64,000 bases of DNA from contig CM037782.1 in NCBI GenBank assembly GCA_021229015.1, positions 61,228,387-61,292,386 of the forward strand, given 5' to 3'. The stretch is from Solen grandis (Eukaryota; Mollusca; Bivalvia; Adapedonta; Solenidae). This document shows, in pieces, positions 60,489 through 64,000 of the stretch; the stretch's first letter is position 1; each line of letters begins with the position of its first letter. The translations under genes were made by a program, and so were the position numbers. The notes under the pieces were generated by a model. That model saw only the letters and a list, made by a program, of their open reading frames with translations, was not told where the DNA came from and made no database searches.

Positions 60489-60748
60489 GCGCCAAGTACT
60501 GGTCCAACCCAGGAATATTCGAGAGGGACTTGCGCCAAGTACTGGTCCAACCCAGGAATCTTCGAGAGGGGCTTGCGCCAAGTACTGGTCCAACCCAGGA
60601 ATCTTCTAGAGAGGCTTGCGCCAAGTACTGGTCCAACCCAGGAATCTTCTAGAGGGGCTTGCGCCAAGTACTGGTCCAACCCAGGAATATTCGAGAGGGG
60701 CTTGCGCCAAGTACTGGTCCAACCCAGGAATCTTCTAGAGAGGCTTGC
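60489..60748 (+). repeat. 43-bp minisatellite, six units
   Basis: Six head-to-tail units starting GCGCCAAGTACTGGTCCAAC, each with a CGAGAGGGGCTT or CTAGAGAGGCTT end. The array makes repetitive open frames on both strands, which are not genes. It grew from the body of the SINE whose head is at 60405. Confidence 0.9.
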
Positions 60749-60848
60749 ATAAGTTAAGTTTTAACTTAACAAACCTTTTAATCACATTCAAGTGTAGCGG
60801 TTCCCGAGTCTGGGTCAGACACTGTGCTAGAGAGATTTGAACAGACGT

Positions 60849-61160
60849 TTGTTTGTTTGTTTGTTTGTTTGTTTGTTTGTTTGTTTGGTTGGGTTTAACG
60901 TCCCACCGACAGTATTTCAGTCATTTGGAGACGATGTCTACTTGAGACAGATATTGTGCTGCCACACTGCCGTAGACGTCTGGCATGATATCACACCCAG
61001 TCACATTATTCTGACACAGGGCCAACCAGTCCTGCAACTACACTGATATGCTGAGCGCCAAGCAAGGGACTATTTTTTACGACTGTGGTATGTCGCGGTC
61101 GGGGATCGAACCAACGACCGAGGCGGACGCTCTAAGCACTTGGCCACTGGAGACGGTTGG
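60849..61160 (-). mobile_element. tRNA-derived SINE with (AAAC)n tail
   Basis: Minus strand: tRNA-like head at the right (GTGGCCAAGTGCTTAG; GGTTCGATCCC), body containing GACATACCACAGTCGTAAAA and a GGCGCTCAGCATAT segment, and a tail seen here as nine or so GTTT units at the left. ACAGACGT flanks both ends (60841-60848, 61161-61168). Same family as 48162-48455 and 11390-11556. Confidence 0.85.
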
Positions 61161-61635
61161 ACAGACGTAAACTATCTGTTTTTTGTTCATGTAGTATAAA
61201 TACGGGGCAAAAAGGGTGCATACGAAAGCCATTTAAAACCGCTAGGGATGTTCTGAATTACATAAAAAATATCTTAGAAACATATATTATACCAGCGAGA
61301 ATTTGATAAGAAAACGTGAAAAAAAAGTTTAGAGAAAAGCGTCATTAAAATATCGTATCTTTACCGTTAATTTGTGCATATCTCGCGGTCTCTATGGAAT
61401 AAAGGTTAGTTATCTTTTATATTTTATGGAATTTATGTAGTTGAGCGCTGCGATAAATCTATAAAATTTAAAATACAAACGATAACATATTTACAGTTTG
61501 TCACGTAAGTCATATAGTTTGCTTTTAACCTCGCACCCGTTTGATTGACAGTGCACGTGACATCACTTAACAAGGCTATACATGCAAGACATGACGTAAT
61601 CAATCGCCGCCGCAACAAGCTCCGCCCATTATTCC

Positions 61636-61648
61636 CTAAGATTACGTA
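61636..61648. repeat. left target-site duplication of the Penelope-like insertion
   Basis: CTAAGATTACGTA, identical to 62494-62506; followed by an A-rich start of the truncated element. Confidence 0.8.
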
Positions 61649-62493
61649 AAAAAAAAGAAGAAGAAAAATGAATCTAAAACTTTTCTCTCTAAAAGTTGTA
61701 ACAGACCTAAGTGTTCTCACTGTTCCCGTATAAATACTGGCTCGTTTTTTTCTAGCCATGTTACAGGAGAAAAGTTTGATTTGCGTTGTAATACAGACTG
61801 TCAAACTAAGAATGTCATTTATCTTATTACATGTTCAAAATGCAACATGCAATATTTTGGTCTGACCAAGCAAAATGTCTCAAAACGTATGAACAGTCAT
61901 AAGTTTGATATTCGTAATTTTATGGACCCTGCATTTTCCTCTACCGTTGCTTTACATTTTAATTTAGAAAATCATAATTTAAATGATTTCTATCTATCTA
62001 TCTATATATACTGCACAAACTCCCCTTTCGGGTATTACTGGCAGGTGAATAAATTTCTAATTTATGCCCACTGATATTATCAATAGCAACATTGATCGCC
62101 TGTGCAAAGAAACCTTTTGGATACATAAACTTAGAACTCATGTTCCTGAAGGTTTAAATTCTAAACTTTATACAGTAGATTAATATGCTATAGGAAATGT
62201 TTGTATTTTATGGTATGTTTTTTTTTTTCCTATTCATGTTTTTTTATTGTAATAAGCTATAGGAAATGTTTGTATTTTATATCCGAAACAGTACCTATCT
62301 CATTTTGACGTTATAAATAGTACGCATAACGTCTGCACTTTCCCGCTTTTTTGACGTTACGTTATTCATGGTGACGTCGTTTCCGTTGTTTATGTTTGAA
62401 AGTTATTGTTATCCTGATGAAGGCGTTAGCCGAAACGTTGAAGTAATAACAAATAATAATTTTTCCTACGTGTTGTCGTTGATTTTTTCCACA
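61649..62493 (+). mobile_element. 5'-truncated Penelope-like retroelement (GIY-YIG end) with 13-bp target duplication
   Basis: Seen: a degenerate frame from about 61697 reads CNRPKCSHC, then NVIYLITCSKCNMQYFGLT, SKRMNSHK and VALHFNLENHNLNDF, breaks near 61995, and resumes out of frame at about 62090 as RLCKETFWIHKLRTHVPEGLN. Known: this is the C-terminal GIY-YIG endonuclease region of Penelope-like elements (a C..C knuckle, IYLI.C..C...Y.G.T, then W...L.T..P.GLN). The copy is frameshifted and lacks the reverse transcriptase, so it is dead. CTAAGATTACGTA occurs at 61636-61648 and again at 62494-62506, marking both ends. A 25-base segment is repeated at 62192 and 62256 in the 3' noncoding part. 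It interrupts the second lectin intron. Confidence 0.8.
62402..62450 (+). ncRNA. hammerhead-like core in the retroelement 3' region (degenerate)
   Basis: Seen: CTGATGA (62414-62420), a short GGC-GTTA-GCC stem-loop, then GAAA (62432-62435); GTTATT before and AATAAC after can pair as an outer stem. Known: Penelope-like elements often carry hammerhead ribozymes with conserved CUGAUGA and GAAA flanking stem II. Against: one extra A before stem II and no clean NUH cleavage triplet or stem III after GAAA. It may be a decayed ribozyme. Confidence 0.3.
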
Positions 62494-62506
62494 CTAAGAT
62501 TACGTA
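62494..62506. repeat. right target-site duplication of the Penelope-like insertion
   Basis: CTAAGATTACGTA, identical to 61636-61648, immediately after the element's 3' end (TTTTTTCCACA). Confidence 0.8.
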
Positions 62507-62734
62507 GGCACTATTATACACTGATATTTTCTTCATGTCAAGACCTTGCGGTTCATATAAACATTTTTTTTTCTAATTTTGAACGAAATAAATTTCATTG
62601 GCTGATCAAGTAGGACACACTGTGACGTACAGGGGAATTCTATTTTAGCTCAAGCAAATATAAGATACATTTGCACTAGGACTTAAAGTGAATATTATGA
62701 TATAGCCCTAGTCAACTCCAAAATATTCTTACAG

Positions 62735-62845
62735 GCACCAATGACAACATGCAGTGTGGGACCACGGATACTGTCACGTGTGCCAACAATGATACCTGTA
62801 TCAAAGTGGGCTGCTGTTTCAAGAATGGTGTCTGCCAGTATCCAG
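62735..62845 (+). CDS. C-type-lectin-like protein, exon 3 (six-Cys module inserted in the CTLD)
   Basis: Seen: TTCTTACAG acceptor, 111 open bases, GTACAT donor, phase 1 at both ends. It encodes residues 126-163 with cysteines at 133, 141, 147, 152, 153 and 159 (spacing C-x7-C-x5-C-x4-CC-x5-C). The end reads CIKVGCCFKNGVCQYP. An even number of cysteines in a short segment suggests a self-contained disulfide-stabilised fold; the pattern loosely recalls knottin- or granulin-like modules but I assign no family. It sits between the two halves of the CTLD. Because it is a symmetric 1-1 exon, skipping would leave a continuous CTLD. Confidence 0.8.
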
Positions 62846-63216
62846 GTACATTTCTCTGTCTCGGATAATTGAGCAAAGTTCCCGTCTGAATGTGTCCAGA
62901 AGTTTAGCCACAAACTATATTTGCCTCTTTATTTTTCGTATCGTTGACCAAATGTTTTTCAAGCTTATAAAACACATATCGCTACTTTACTCTTTTTTTT
63001 TTTTCGGACTATTGATCACATTTATTTCATTTTTCCGGATTAATCTTTGTTCAGGGATTTTTGTCCGGAGTATTTAACACTTTTTTTCCGGATTGAACTA
63101 CATTATTTGTACCGAAATATGAAACTGTAATATTTGACAGAATTATGTGTCACTTTGTCACTCTCAAACTAAAAGCACAATGTCTAGAAGATTTTCAAAT
63201 CATGTTGTCTTTTCAG

Positions 63217-63401
63217 ACAAACAGAATTTATCCGTATATGAAAACAGGATTCCAGTGGATTACAGCGACGTTTTAATGGATTCCACAAGAAAATGTGTCG
63301 GTTTGTCTAAACTACCAAACGATACTTGGGTTTGGAAGGCCTACGACTGTTCTCGGAAGGGTGACGCAAGGACAGGTTACGTCTGCCAGGAGTGTAACTA
63401 A
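63217..63401 (+). CDS. C-type-lectin-like protein, exon 4 (C-terminal half of CTLD, stop)
   Basis: Seen: TCTTTTCAG acceptor in phase 1, 61 codons and a TAA. It encodes residues 163-223, including CVGLSK, TWVWKAYDC and GYVCQEC (Cys189, Cys207, Cys219, Cys222). Known: CTLDs end with a CV.L...W.D..C.....Y/F-I/V-C pattern; this fits, except that the WND calcium-ligand motif is replaced by W-V-W with no Asn-Asp. The full four-exon product is 223 aa, longer than a bare CTLD because of the inserted module. No clear AATAAA was seen close downstream, so the 3' end is not placed. A tRNA-derived SINE begins 141 bases after the stop. Confidence 0.85.
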
Positions 63402-63541
63402 ATATTTATCCTCTATCATTTTATATAAGTATAGAACGAATATTTGGTCGGCCATCAAATGGTTTTATCCGGGTACGCCAGGTTCCTCGCATATCAAGAA
63501 CATTTTAAATAACAATATCACTTTCTATACCACCATTATGA

Positions 63542-63793
63542 CTTGACTTATTTGAATTTACCGTCACTTTGACAGTATTTCAGTCATATAGCGACGTCCA
63601 GCTAATTACAGGTGGAGGAAGAGCCCAAATGCACGGAGGCATCCGGGTAGAACCACCGACCCACCGCAAGCCAGCTGGAAGGCTTCCTCACATGAAAATC
63701 CGAATGACCCTGCCGGGATTCGAACCCACTCGGTGAGGGTCTGAGTGAGTGTTAAAGTCAGCGACTTTACCTTCTCGGCCACGGAGGCCCCCC
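63542..63793 (-). mobile_element. tRNA-derived SINE (Ser/Leu-like head), copy 2
   Basis: Full-length minus-strand copy of the family seen at 55911-56184. A box TGGCCGAGAAGG and B box GGTTCGAATCC are intact at the right side. ACCACCATTATGA flanks both ends (63529-63541, 63794-63806). It lies just 3' of the lectin stop codon and could supply or disrupt 3'UTR sequence. Confidence 0.9.
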
Positions 63794-63939
63794 ACCACCA
63801 TTATGAAATAATGGAAAATTTTATTTTTAGTTTTAAAAAATATTCAATTATTTTAGATTAAACTTATCTATTTTAAGTCGATTGTGAAAATAAATTCTCA
63901 CAATTTATGCTGACCACTCTCGACAGAATGGACCAGCAC

Positions 63940-64000
63940 TTAGCGCCTTTGAAGGCCCTAAAAGATCCATACTACCAAAAGGGTTCGAACCCACAACGTT
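63940..64000 (-). repeat. possible tRNA-like repeat at window end
   Basis: Minus strand shows GTGGGTTCGAACCCTTTTGG, a B-box-like T arm, cut by the window edge. Confidence 0.4.

Noticed and set aside
60385..60679. Overlapping repetitive frames on both strands that look like a repeat protein
   Set aside because: They are translations of the 43-bp tandem array in several frames.

Overview
The window is a piece of an intron-rich, repeat-rich, AT-rich animal genome. Long introns, tRNA-derived SINEs, many TTAA-flanked MITEs and a secreted C-type-lectin-like gene suggest a mollusc, most likely a bivalve; the exact lineage is a guess. Almost all of the 60-120 aa open frames are chance frames or repeats. 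The real coding content is short exons recognised by protein motif, splice sites and matching intron phase. Two 100-base N runs (4901-5000, 55001-55100) split the window into three contigs: A (1-4900), B (5001-55000) and C (55101-64000).

Contig B carries four consecutive plus-strand exons of a single-stranded-DNA-binding-protein gene (SSBP2/3/4, Drosophila Ssdp family; partner of LDB1/Chip in LIM-homeodomain and Wnt enhancer complexes). They lie at 14747-14808, 20053-20137, 31723-31764 and 45002-45091, and all junctions are in phase. Contig A carries one more plus-strand exon (3494-3554) that matches a part of SSBP lying downstream of all four contig B exons. The protein order is therefore broken by the scaffold order: contig A probably belongs 3' of contig B, or the locus holds a partial duplicate.

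Contig C carries a complete small secreted protein gene (57530-63401, four exons, 223 aa). It has a signal peptide and a C-type-lectin-like domain split by a separate exon encoding a six-cysteine module. All three introns are phase 1, so the module exon is symmetric and could be skipped or shuffled. Its 4 kb second intron also holds possible relic CTLD exons, tRNA-derived SINEs, a 43-bp tandem array, and a truncated Penelope-like retroelement with a 13-bp target duplication.

The SSBP introns are filled with mobile DNA. There are thirteen copies of a ~240-bp palindrome-bearing piggyBac-type MITE (TTAA flanks), and about seventeen copies or fragments of a second TTAA family that shares the same terminus. 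There is also a hAT-like MITE, a ~1.7-kb foldback element with 168-bp internal repeats, SINEs, several minisatellites, and one compact pre-miRNA-like hairpin at 12311-12372.
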